Positions 44,527 to 55,652 of a stretch of 64,000 bases of DNA are shown here, one piece after another. The translations under genes and the position numbers were made by a program. This DNA comes from Bathymodiolus brooksi (taxonomy: Eukaryota; Mollusca; Bivalvia; Mytilida; Modiolidae): NCBI GenBank assembly GCA_963680875.1, contig OY804579.1, positions 37,904,397 through 37,968,396 on the forward strand. Reading direction: 5' to 3'. Position 1 is the first letter of the stretch; every line of letters starts with the position of its first letter. Below the pieces are notes generated by a model. The model had not been told where the DNA came from. It ran no database searches and saw only the letters and a list, made by a program, of their open reading frames with translations.

Positions 44527-44540
44527 AAATAAGACATGAT
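44527..44540. other. deletion junction in gene B intron 5
   Basis: A runs 'GAAATAAGACATTGTAACAG' and, about 630 bp later, 'TGGTGATAGCAACTGTAGG'. B joins them directly as 'GAAATAAGACATGATAGCAA'. C keeps the intervening sequence, so this is a deletion in B. Confidence 0.7.
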
Positions 44541-45592
44541 AGCAACTGTAGGTATTGTTCACTAAGCACAGCAAAAACAAATAACAGAATATCTGTTGTG
44601 TATGTGTATGTAGAAAGAAAAGATATTGATGTAAATAAAAATGAGGAACTATCAAATTATTCAATAATGAGCATAACCCATATGATACAATGAGTGTAAA
44701 ATGACATCTATCCTGCATTTGAGCGGTACTTGTGTCGTTAAGCTCTACATCTGGGCAGCTTTGTCGGTTCTTGTATTGTTTGACGAATAGATGCAGTAAA
44801 ATTAATTAAAAATAAAAGATAAATACTATCTGAAAAACGTCATCTTAATTAATTATAATTAGTAATTATATGCATCATTGAATAGCTGAAATGAAACCAT
44901 CTCCCCGATGCAAGGGTTGTGTGTCTACAATGTAGCCATGGTAACCGGCCAATAAATGGATAACAATTCCTAGATCACTGGCATTTCATCATTACTATTA
45001 CCTTTACACAATACCATCGAGTCATGGGTTCAACTATTACTAAAAAAAACGTATGAATATACCAAAGAGGTCTTCAGAAGCCATAAATCGAACGAAAGAC
45101 AAGAGAAAAAGGACAATCATCTCAGAAATTTCAAGCAGCAAAAATAAAATTCTTAAGCAACCAAAGCACACACAACTTTTTTTATAATATAGCTACACCT
45201 CCGATTATTTAAGTGATGGTCAACCAGGCAAGCAACTACAATATTACGAAATGTAAATAAGTTCACTATTCCCCTGTGTCGTCTAACCCTATATCAAAAT
45301 TCATTTTTTCCAGACACTATTCATCTCTGGAATAATTTACCCAAATATATCAGAGATTCACCTAGTAAAATCTAGAGTAAAGACTTACTACAGCAATTCA
45401 GTAAAACCTCATCAATATTTTTTGTTTGGCTCACGTCTGGCAAGTATTCTACACACACGAATAAGGCACAATTGTATTGTACAATTTGGTCCATAACATT
45501 TTTATGGAAGTTTTGCATTGTGAATACTTCATTGTGAAAGTTGTATGGAGTGCTAAATATTTAAGAACATTATGAACAACATAAAAACATAC

Positions 45593-45724
45593 CTCTAGCA
45601 CAAATAAAGCTGTAGTTTCTTTTCTCAGAGCAACTGTCCAGTTTATATACCCCAAAAGATTCATTAATATCTTCAAAAACAACATATCTGTACGTACCAC
45701 ATACATGATCTTCTTCATGAAATA
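45593..45724 (-). CDS. gene B exon 5: CTLD-a second half
   Basis: Acceptor 'TTTATTATTCCAG', donor GTATGT; intact, 43 complete codons: '[20 protein letters not shown]' ... '[15 protein letters not shown]'. Very close to gene A's exon. Confidence 0.85.
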
Positions 45725-47187
45725 CTGGAATAATAAACAATAATGGCAGCAGCCTGTCAACGGTGGCTGGTGTCGATTAAACATTTTCTGCAATCCCATA
45801 AATCATGTTGTAAGGAAATCATTTGGTAGCGCATCATTAAATTTGTTCACGGAAAAAAAATAATGTGTTTACATTTTTGTCTATTTTCATTGGAGGCCTT
45901 CTCTTTATATATACATTAACAACTGACAATTTTTCTGATTGACTTATTATTATTATTGATATAGTGTCTAATGTCTGTGTTATTTTCTTACCTTAAAACT
46001 TTGATAATAGATTTCGTCGATGTGTCATGGAAAGAGTAATGTTTTTCCCATTTGCATAGTAATTTCCGTTCCGTTCCTCCATTTAGCTCTATATCATATG
46101 TATTTATCATACTTTATGCAAATTTCTTGGCTAATCCATTAAATTCATTGGTCTAGAGCCATGTGGTATTTTTCAATAATTTGAGAAAACTCCGCCTTTT
46201 TTAGAAACGGTTGGCATTGTACGCACAGCAACGACAATACCACCTGTTCCGACCAACATTTACCGATTGGTATACTTCCGTTAAATTTTGTCAGACGACA
46301 GACGAAATGTTATTATTCTGTCGAAACTTGTAAAAAGAAACATGGCTATTGTGGATATAAATGAAGAAAAGCATTAAAATTCTCCTCGCCAAGAAGGACA
46401 GAAAAGAAACAAAACGTCGGGTTACTCGTAGGTGAAAATATTTCAAATCATATTTGCAACGTAGATTACCACTATGATACAGTCAGAAAGTGTATAACAT
46501 TTGAAATGAACATTTCCACGTTGATATAGCTGTTATAATTTGTTGTTCTATTGTTCCGTTAATTAAAGTGTTGTATTTATTGATAATATACCGATATTAT
46601 TTGATTAAGAATTAGAAAAAGGCATTCAGTATAATAAAACAAAACATGCTGCCTTTAGTTGAGGGTGGTTTGGTAGATTACCACACTCAGAAAAAAATAT
46701 CACTCTCTCCCATTACACCCTCAGCTAAAGGCAATATGTTTATAGTAGTATTTAGACCTCCTCTGATATTTGGATCGTAGCCATTGTCACCTTTTTATTT
46801 TATCCCATTATAATATTTTATGTAGAAATAGCCTAATTCAAGCACCCATTGAATATATGAGTGTATTTCCATGTACTTTTACCGATTTTGTGATAATAAT
46901 CTCACATTGTTGTTAGAATATTATTACATGAAATTATATACTGTTATCCTAATTACCTATCTTTATTGAATAGCACAATTTTACCCTCAAAAGGGTTGTT
47001 GGCATACTACACAACGCAATACAATACAGATATACAATTAATATTACGATTCAATAGAAAAGGCCACAGCAAATACATATAAATAATTCACCATATAGTA
47101 CAAATTGATATGAACAAAATTTGTATGCGGATGTTGGGTCCACTTTCCTAAGTGGCCAACACTGGATTTAATTTCTATTTGACTAAC

Positions 47188-47308
47188 CTCTACTGTAAAC
47201 AACACAACGTGTTTCTTTACAAAGAACGTTTCTATCTTTATCATATCTTTCTGTTTCTAACAGGGTTCCGTGTGTTTGATTGTTATTGTCGCAATTGCAT
47301 GACGTCTT
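47188..47308 (-). CDS. gene B exon 4: WSC-like module, second half, one cysteine lost
   Basis: Acceptor 'TTTACTTCAG', donor GTTAGT; 40 complete codons, open. Gene A's 'ESCDQD' is 'ERYDKD' here, removing one cysteine and leaving its partner unpaired; other cysteines (CNC, VLC, RC) remain. Confidence 0.8.
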
Positions 47309-47681
47309 CTGAAGTAAATTGCATAAAGTAAAATTCTGTACAGAATTTAGCAGAATTATATATATTTTCATTATTGTATATACAGTAAACGCTCGTTCTC
47401 TCAATGTCGAACGCACTGGTTATTTTACTTCGACTTCTCAGAGTATTCAAGTTATCTCTTTTAATGAAAAAACGTTGATATCAAATTTAGGGCGCATAGC
47501 GTGTTCCTGGAATAACCTTTATCAGGTACGCTCGAAGCCAACATATTTAAATTGTTCTAAAAGCTACTATGATCAGACCAAATATAATGTTCAAGTTATC
47601 CATGAAAATGACTTACCCAACTTCGAGACAACGATGTTCGTATGTAGGCTATGCATTAGGAATTATCTTAGAAAGTTTTAA

Positions 47682-47881
47682 CCGTAATGGAAGCAGGGAG
47701 TTTGGTGCCGTAAAATCTGATTCAACCCACCATTTCTTTGGAAATGCCTTTACCAAGTCAGGGCCATTGCGTTTTTCCCAGTTTTCCGGTTGTTGACTGA
47801 TTTTGTCTGTTTATTGACTGATGAGTTTTGCCTTTCCCTTTGGAATATTGCTCGGTGTTCGGTAATTTTGTTATTACCCTT
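47682..47881 (+). mobile_element. ~200-bp insertion unique to gene B intron 3
   Basis: Absent from the matching point in gene A (near 29272), where 'CTTAGAAAGCTTGATATTGA' is continuous. The insert includes 'CAGTTTTCCGGTTGTTGACT', 'TGTCTGTTTATTGACTGATG' and ends 'TTCGGTAATTTTGTTATTAC'. The last 24 bases recur as a tiny insertion at 51383-51406. Confidence 0.65.
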
Positions 47882-47947
47882 ATTGAAAATTGTATATTAA
47901 ATTGAATTAAGAAACAAAGTAAAATGAAAAAAACACGCTCAACTTAC

Positions 47948-48039
47948 TCCTTGGTTAAAATATCTATAACTCCGGCATTGCTGGTTGCATTCATCCAGAC
48001 TAATGTCATCATTATATGTCGGGCATTCCTTTTTAGTAC
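47948..48039 (-). CDS. gene B exon 3: WSC-like module, first half
   Basis: Donor GTAAGT, acceptor 'AATTTGGTAAAG'; 30 complete codons reading '[20 protein letters not shown]' then '[10 protein letters not shown]'. Intact and close to gene A's exon. Confidence 0.8.
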
Positions 48040-48677
48040 CTTTACCAAATTTAAATGTAAATAATTAACTACATGCTGTTAAATTAGCGATCATATAAAA
48101 ATAAAATAAGAAACAAAGAAAATGTGTGGAATTTTAAAACTTTGATAGAAAGGAAAATAATTACTCTTTTATTATATGTCCGGTGTCATAATTACAACAA
48201 AACCAATTTTCTTTCCATGCATTATTTATATTCGCGCAATGGTCATACCATATAAAGTCGTATACTAATTTAGTTTATTTTGTTTGTTTGCGGAAAATAG
48301 CAGAGAAGATATGACAATTTGATGTATTTACAACTTATTGTTCATGTTATATAATGATAATCTTATTTCTTTTTATCTAGTCTCTTTTACGTCCGTTTCC
48401 CCTGATCACCATTCCTAACCCTTTTGATTTGTTTATGTAATCATGTACGATTTTGGTTATCCTGTTTAAGCCCTTGCGATTTATTTCTCCCAAAACTTTA
48501 AATTATTTGGCTTTCCAATCTTTCGATTTTGAGCATACCTGATGAAGGTTATCCTAGAAACATGTGGCGCGCACTAAAATGGATATCTACGTTTTTCTTA
48601 TTACAAATAAGGGGAAACAACCACAAATCGTTGGATATATATATATAAGATACTCGTCAATATGTCATCTAAATTAC

Positions 48678-48908
48678 CAATAGGGTTGATATTCCTTTTA
48701 AATCCTATTGTTGCACCAATCCAAAAAGGTTTATCATCTGTAATATTTAGACGAGTACTGTTTGCCAGATAATCTTGATCAAATTCTGCACCAACCAGAT
48801 TACACTCCTTGGGTATATTTTCATAACTGCTTGTGACGTTTGCTATAAATATATCTCCATCTGTAAACATTATAATTTTTCTTAGACCGGACGATTGCAT
48901 AATACGTA
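48678..48908 (-). CDS. gene B exon 2: CTLD-a first half
   Basis: Acceptor 'GGTTTTGTAG', donor GTAATT (weaker than A's GTAAGT); 231 nt, intact. '[20 protein letters not shown]' and 'PFWIGATIGFKR' keep the CTLD helix cysteine and WIG strand. Confidence 0.85.
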
Positions 48909-49011
48909 CTACAAAACCTATACAATAGTCAACAATAAAAGTTTGAAGATACCTAAGGGGCCATCAGAAGCCGTAAATCGAAGGGCAGACAGCACAATGA
49001 CCAAAATAACT

Positions 49012-49853
49012 AGAGGCTCAGTGGGCTAAGCCTGTGTCGCTCACCTTTCATTCTGCTTTGAGGAAGCGTAATGCAGAACCTTCCATAGGTGCTTCCCACC
49101 AAGTTTGGGTTTATTTGGCTAAGCAGTTTAAATTTTTTTAGAAATCGACCAACCAGAAACAAGAACTACCTGTGGCAGCCATGTTTGTTTACAAATCGGG
49201 ACGAAATGAGCAATCTTTATAGAGGGCCTTCCAATGATGCTTCCTACCAAACTTCAGTTCATTTGGCCAAGCGGTTTCAGAGGAGAATTTTTAGAAATCT
49301 GCCAATGAGAAACAAGAATGGCCTGTGGCGGCCATGTTTGTTAACGGATCGGAACCAAATGAGCAATCTTTATAGAGGACCTTCCAATGATGCTTCCTAC
49401 CACATTTCGATTCATATAGAAATTAATCAATCAGAAACAAGAATTCCATGTGGTGGCCATGTTTGTTAACAGATCGGGACGAAATGAGCAAACTTTATAG
49501 AGGTCCTGCTATAAATACTTCCTATCAAGATTCGGTTCATTTAGCCAAACGGTTTCAGAGGAGAAGATGTTTAAAAATCGGCCAATCAGAAAAAAAAATT
49601 GCCTATGGCGGCCATGTTTTTAATGGATAGGAACAAAATGAGCAATCTTTAAAGAGGACCTTCCATAGATGCTTCCTACAAAGTTTCACTTCATTTGGTG
49701 GAGGGGTTTCAGAGGAGAATATTAAAATGTGAAAAGTTAACCGACGACAGCCGACGGACTACGGACGACAGAAAACGGACGACAGAGGACGGAAGACGGA
49801 CACCAAGTGATGGCTAAGGCTCACATTGCCTTTGGCAAGGTGAGCTGAAACGG
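49012..49853 (+). repeat. nested repeat with ~150-bp units (gene B intron 1)
   Basis: Paralogue of 30461-31322, again inside a 'GTGGAGCAGGAACTGC'-family copy (48945-49010 and 49853-49950), with part of the third unit deleted near 49415. Confidence 0.7.
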
Positions 49854-50056
49854 ACAAAAGGACAAGCAAAATCTACAAAACATTAAAGAGAAAACTAAAG
49901 ATCCAGCTACTCGAATTCACTAACAATCGGGGATGTACTCAAAAAATAAACAATAACCGTATATTCCTTTCAAATAATTACAGACTGCTAACCACAACAA
50001 TTTAACCCTTTAAAAACTATAACAGACGGTTATTCACTACAATTAATGACACGCAC

Positions 50057-51000
50057 ACCATAACAGACTGCTAGCCACTACCAGTTAGTATTTTCCACAT
50101 TACAACAGACTGCTAACCACTACCAGTTAGTACTTTCAACACTACCACAGACTGCTAGCCACTACCAGTTAGTATTTTCCACATTACAACAGACTGCTAA
50201 CCACTACCAGTTAGTACTTTCAACACTACCACAGACTGCTAGCCACTACCAGTTAGTATTTTCCACATTACAACAGACTGCTAACCACTACCAGTTAGTA
50301 TTTTTCACATTACAACAGACTGCTAACCACTACCAGTTAGTACTTTCAACACTACCACAGACTGTTAGCCACTACCAGTTAGTACTTTCCACTTTACAAC
50401 AGAGTGCTAACCACTACCAGTTTGTACTTTCCACACTACAACAGACTGCTAACCACTATCAGTTAGTACTTTCCACTTTACAACAGACTGTTAACCACTG
50501 CCAGTTAATACTTTCCACTCTACAACAGACTGTTAACCACTACCAGTTAGTACTTTCCACTCTATAGCAAACTACTAACCACTATCAGTTAGAACTTTCC
50601 ACACTACCACAAACTGTTAGCCACTACCAGTTAGTACTTTCCACATTACAACAGAGTGTTAACCACTACCAGTTAGTACTTTCCACTCTACAAAAGACTA
50701 CTAACCACTATCAGTTAGTACTTTCCACACTACCACAAACTGTTAGCCACTACCAGTTAGTACTTTCCACATTACAACAGAGTGTTAACCACTACCAGTT
50801 AGTATTTTCCACTCTACAGCAGACTGCTAACCACTACCAATTGGTACATTCCACACTACAACAGACTGTTAGCCACTAACAGTTAGTACTTTCCACGCTA
50901 CAACAGACTGTTAGCCACTAACAGTTAGCACTTTCCACTCTACAACAGATTGCTCACAACTACCAGTTTGTACTTTCCACACCACAACAGACTGCTAACA
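50057..51000 (+). repeat. 42-bp minisatellite, about 22 units (gene B intron 1)
   Basis: Same unit and flanks ('CAATTAATGACACGCACACC' before, 'CTGCTAACAACTAACTATAC' after) as 31529-32180. It is longer by about 290 bp, close to seven whole units. Local runs of near-identical unit pairs mark the expansion. Confidence 0.9.
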
Positions 51001-51370
51001 ACTAACTATACTGTTATATTATGAGATGATGTTCATGTCGTTTAGCAGTAACACGACGGGTGTCACATGTGGAACAGGAGCTGCTTACACTTCCGGACCA
51101 CATGAGTTCACCCGCAGTATTTAGTGGATTTTCTGATTACTCTTTTCTTCATTCATTTATTTAAATCCTGCATTCACACACAAGGCGTATGATGTGTAAT
51201 GGGTACAATTTTATGGCGTAAAGTTTGTCGCAGTAGCTTGCAGCACGTTAGGGTGTGAATTGACAAGTTTACGATCTATCTGCCTACTTCTTGTGGCTTT
51301 CAAATGTTATTCATATTTTCATTATTATGTAAACCCTGTCGTTGTGAGGTAGCTGAAAATCAATATTCAT

Positions 51371-51418
51371 ATTTCAAGAAATAAGGGTAATAACAAAATT
51401 ACCGAAATTTCAAGAAAT
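51371..51418. mobile_element. 24-nt insertion with 12-bp target duplication
   Basis: ATTTCAAGAAAT at 51371-51382 is repeated at 51407-51418 around a 24-nt insert that is exactly the reverse complement of 47858-47881, the end of the ~200-bp gene B insertion. Gene A shows the uninserted site near 32568. This looks like an extremely 5'-truncated retroposed copy. Confidence 0.6.
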
Positions 51419-51495
51419 TATTGCACAATTATTTAATATGGTAGTCGATTCTGTGCAAAAATAGTAAAATATGTTAAAATATATATAGGTCTAAC

Positions 51496-51568
51496 CTTTT
51501 AACTCTTTTGAGTATATTCCATGTATCCCAAAGTCAACTAAAAAGAAAAAGAAAATACATTTTCCCAT
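51496..51568 (-). CDS. gene B exon 1: start codon and signal peptide
   Basis: ATG at 51566-51568, donor GTTAGA. 24 codons '[20 protein letters not shown]' plus KELK; same phase as gene A's exon 1. Confidence 0.75.
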
Positions 51569-52309
51569 TCTGTTACAATACTTTATTTATGTATAATGAC
51601 TAATAAATAAATATTTGTCCTCACAGGAAACAATTTTGAATTACAGGAAACAATCTCAAAATCCATTAGAGAAAGGACAAATTAATATCCCTGCAAACAT
51701 ACACATGACCAATCACTTTTCTGGCTTGGTGCAGGTACTTGAATAGACAAGTAGTGGGATTAAACTAATTTTAGGGGCCTAAATTCTCATACACGTGCGT
51801 TCATGCAAATATTTTCCACTTGTCGGTAAAATGCCAACTCTCATGAATCGTTCAAATTATTTGAATTTGCGATATACATTTGTGTATTACAATTCAATCA
51901 AACTCTCAAAATATAAAACAATGTAGCATTAGTAATAGTCTGTGATACAAGAAGGGGAACTTATGTCTAATTTTCCTAACAAGCGACAATGAAAATGCTT
52001 GACATCTCATTGAGTTCATCCTACCTCAATATATTTCAACACATGTTATTCTTCAAACTAACATGGCTGGTCGGATTCTTTGTTGGATGAAATCACAGTA
52101 CTCTGATAAACAAAACCCTAACATCCTTCAACTTCTACTTCTACCAAATACTGACTGCCTTCCACATGCTGAACATTGTGTCAGAGGTTGCACATGACAA
52201 TTGGAAAAAGCTACAACTGTTAACAGGTTTAATCAATTAGAACTGGCGACAGTCTTAAATATATATATTAGAGAACACGTTTCTAAGTTGTGAAACGTGT
52301 GTCCTATCC

Positions 52310-53600
52310 AATTGTTTATTGAACAATACAATATGTTTAAAGTAAAAGTCTTAAATGTTTCAACCAACAACTCAAAACTATGGCCTGTGGCAGCCGGTTC
52401 CAGTCAGATATCGTACGAGGGAAACAATTTGTGTCTTTATTGAGTCTTACAAGGAGGGAAAATGAAAGAATGCATGCGCCGTGATTGCTGGTTTAAGTAA
52501 TACATGTTAGCTACTTTTTCGTTTGCTATTTTATATACATGTACCATGCATGATACGTCTATTATCTTTATACCTGTCTTCAATACTGTATCAGTTCAAG
52601 CTTTGTAACATGTCACAAGCATTAGATGCGTTTCGCTGTCTGTTTTGATGTATCTGGCAGTCCTGAGCCTTTATTTTAGGAGTCATAGGTATACTCAATA
52701 ATTTCCTAATTAGAGATCAATAGGCTTGTTCCTTTACGGAGGTCGAACCGATAACAAGTTTCTACCAACAAAGTCCAGTGTTTTAGTTGCATTTTAAATC
52801 TTGTCTGATTGTAAGACCAAGATATTTGACTTCTTCTTATGAATCGAATGGATGGCCATGAAGAGTGTCGTTAGATTTGATCGGATTTCTATTTCGATTG
52901 ACGTTACATTTGTTCGGATGATAAGCCATTTCCCACTTTTGCTTCCGACATTGCGAGATCTTGTTGTAAATGTTATGCATCGATTGTGGAATTTACAGTC
53001 CAATAATGTTGAATAATGTTGTCTGCAAATAATCGCATAGTGGAGTTTAGACCTACTGGAATGTCGTTTATATACTACAAATATAGAAATGTCCGTAAGA
53101 CTTACCATTGAAACACTCCAGATTCAATTGGAACATTGATTTTGTCACCGTCAATTATCACATTACACCCAATCTAGTACTTCTTTATTTGATTTATGAA
53201 GAAGTAGAGAATGGCTAACCTTATAATATGTCTTAGAAATAGTCCATTATTACGATGTATGTCCATTTACCATCTTCTTCTACTTGTGCAATCAATGCCT
53301 TCCCTTTCACCACTTATGTTGTGAGTTCGAATTCTGTATATGGACACATATATGTGTTGTTTTCCAATCGTTGGTTATAGCTCCAATGTTTAGAGATTTT
53401 TGTCAAATTATTGTTAGAAAAGGTGCATTTTCATTTGTAAGCTCTTTGAGTCAATGTTTTAGTTCATCTGATCCTGCTACTTTCGAGGAATTTAAATTCA
53501 ATAGTAAATTAACAACTCCTTTACATGTTATGGTTATATCTGGCATTTTAAGGAATTTAGACCAGTATCTGTCAAACTTTATATCAAGCTGTATCTATTA
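52310..53600 (-). pseudogene. decayed LINE reverse transcriptase, upstream of gene B
   Basis: Paralogue of 33480-35095, keeping the 'FADN' region near 53030 and the 'GSDELKH' region near 53480. A deletion removed most of the SINE and the 'RPIPLT' segment between about 53333 and 53340. Confidence 0.65.
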
Positions 53601-55310
53601 ACCACGTTACTAACGGGAAATGAACTCATTAGAAAGATAGATGTCAATCTGATTAGCATGTGGTTCGTTTTTAAGCTAAACACAATTTAGCATCTTCTTT
53701 TACTGACTGCATTCAACATGTTGAAGATCATGTCAGAAGTTGTCTTACTTCTACCGACTATCGACGGGCAGGTTGAAGATTACGTCACAGTTGGTATAAT
53801 TCTACTGACCATCAGCGGACAGGTTGAACATTATGTAAGATATCTTTAATCAAAAACTTACAACCATCAATATGTTGAAAATTATGTTGCGTGTTGCTTT
53901 ACTTCCACTAAATACTGGCTGCCTTCAATGTTTAAAAGTCAACGATTGTTTTAGTTATTCTACTTTTACCAAATACGGAGAGTCGTTAACAAGAGTAATA
54001 TTTTGTTTCAGGTTGTTCTACTTCTACTAAATACTGACCACTATTTAGGATATTTCATGGCGAAAACAATTTTACATTTCACTGAGTCACACTAGATCAT
54101 CACCACGAGTTGCAATTTTGTCCAATATTGTTCTACTTTTTCTTTCTTTTCACTGAGTCACACCATAATTTGCATTTTTTATAATGCTATTTCACTAAAA
54201 TAATAATCTGCAGATAAATATTTTCTCCACCCCAAAACAGTAAGAAAATTTGTTATTTAAAATACTTAACTAGCACTGTCGGGTTGCGTGTTCAGACGTT
54301 TATATAAAACTATTTAATACAACCTGGTGCCATTTTGGGATCCAGTAGAATAGATACGCTGCATGGTGTCCCTTGCTTGAGAAGATTGTAATATTCATTG
54401 TATGTGACTGTATCTTACGTGTTCCTATACAGTGTATAATTTAAAATGACGAATTTGATTGATGTCAAATTAATAAACAATACTCATGTATCATATAATG
54501 ACAACACATTTTAGCACAAGTATATTTGCTGTTTTTAGTTTAATCTTCCGCAACAAGGTATATCCCTGTAAATGTCTCTATATCTTAACATAGAGGACTT
54601 AGCCGAGGTAGCTAAATGGGTCGTCATTATGCTAACAGAATCTACACCGCAGTCTAGCTTTACTTCATTTTTTCCTAAAATCAATTATGTTGCATTCGAA
54701 TAAAGGAACAAGTCGGATATATGTTCATAGGTATACCGACTGTCTGTTCTAAAACGCTTCCAATAAACATACTAAATATGCTGTCAATTAAAAACTAGAG
54801 CAATTTGATGTTCAAGTTAGTTTCAAAGAACGTTTTATTAGAATCACAGTGGATTTTGTTTTACAAAGTAAGATTAAGATCCTTACTAAAACAGATGTCT
54901 ATATCTACGTTGGCCAACCTTTTAATGAAGCAGAGTTGAACTAATAATTTTAATCTGTCTTTAAGTTCAGGGTGGTGAATATTGTACATCTGTAAAGGGT
55001 GGAGACATCAACCATTTTAATACTATTACATGAGGAATAGAGAGTAATCGGTTTTGAAATATACAGTGCTATTTGATAAAGATACAAAATATATTGTGAC
55101 AAAATACACACTACACGCTTCTGCTTAAGAAAAATAGTTAGTGCTGTTCTGCTGCTATATATGAGCGTATTTCGTAACAGTTTTTACATAAATAACAGGC
55201 TCTTAAATCTACCAATAAGGGGAACATAGAGTCTCAAAGTCAGAAGATGTATGAATGTATTAAAACAAAATATCAATATAATAGAACGGGATATTTTATT
55301 ATTTGTTTGT
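53601..55310. other. intergenic between genes B and C
   Basis: Paralogous to 35100-36740 with small insertions, for example near 54055-54165 ('CACTGAGTCACAC' twice). No gene recognised. Confidence 0.45.
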
Positions 55311-55313
55311 TTG

Positions 55314-55510
55314 TCAGTTTTATTGGTGGAGGGAACCGAAGGACCCGGAGAAAACCATGGACCTGTCGGATGTCACTGACAAACTTTATCACATACTGTT
55401 GTACACCTCGCCCTGATCGAGATTCGAACTCACAACATCAGTAATGATAGGCACTGATTGCAAAAGCAGTTGTAAATCCAACTACCATATGATCACAGCC
55501 ACGACGGTGC
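55314..55510 (-). repeat. tRNA-headed SINE, uninterrupted (empty site for the DIRS-like element)
   Basis: Intact from 'CAGTTTTATTGGTGGAGGGA' to the head 'GCAGTTGTAAATCCAACTAC'. It runs 'CTCACAACATCAGTAATGAT' where the gene B-side copy carries 2.96 kb. It lies about 40 bp beyond gene C's stop codon. Confidence 0.85.
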
Positions 55511-55546
55511 TTAATGTCATTTGTAATACGTCATCTGTGATATGTC

Positions 55547-55652
55547 TTAATCTATATGTTGGTATGTTTCGTCATTATGTGGTTCTTCGTAGATGTGACT
55601 GTTGATGACATTTAATGGCGTCTCGTATAACTCTATTGACTGCGTCCTCTTT
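55547..55652 (-). CDS. gene C exon 9: short cytoplasmic tail
   Basis: Acceptor 'GTGTATATTTGTAG', phase 2 in, 34 residues and TAA: '[16 protein letters not shown]', 'YEEP', 'TYQHID'. It differs from gene B by two substitutions; all three tyrosine motifs are kept. Confidence 0.85.

Larger units (their letters stand above)
39933..51568 (-). pseudogene. receptor gene B: tandem paralogue of A, probable pseudogene (frameshift in exon 6)
   Basis: Nine exons matching gene A in order, phase and domain content, except that exons 7-9 are of the B/C type. Spliced length is 1142 nt, one base short of a full frame, because exon 6 lacks one base. Reading on from exon 6 meets a stop early in exon 7, before the transmembrane helix. 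Exon 6 also lost a CTLD cysteine and exon 4 a WSC cysteine, which supports relaxed constraint. Skipping exon 6 would restore frame, since exons 5 and 7 are phase-compatible, so a shortened product remains possible. An assembly or sequencing error is the main alternative. Confidence 0.75.
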
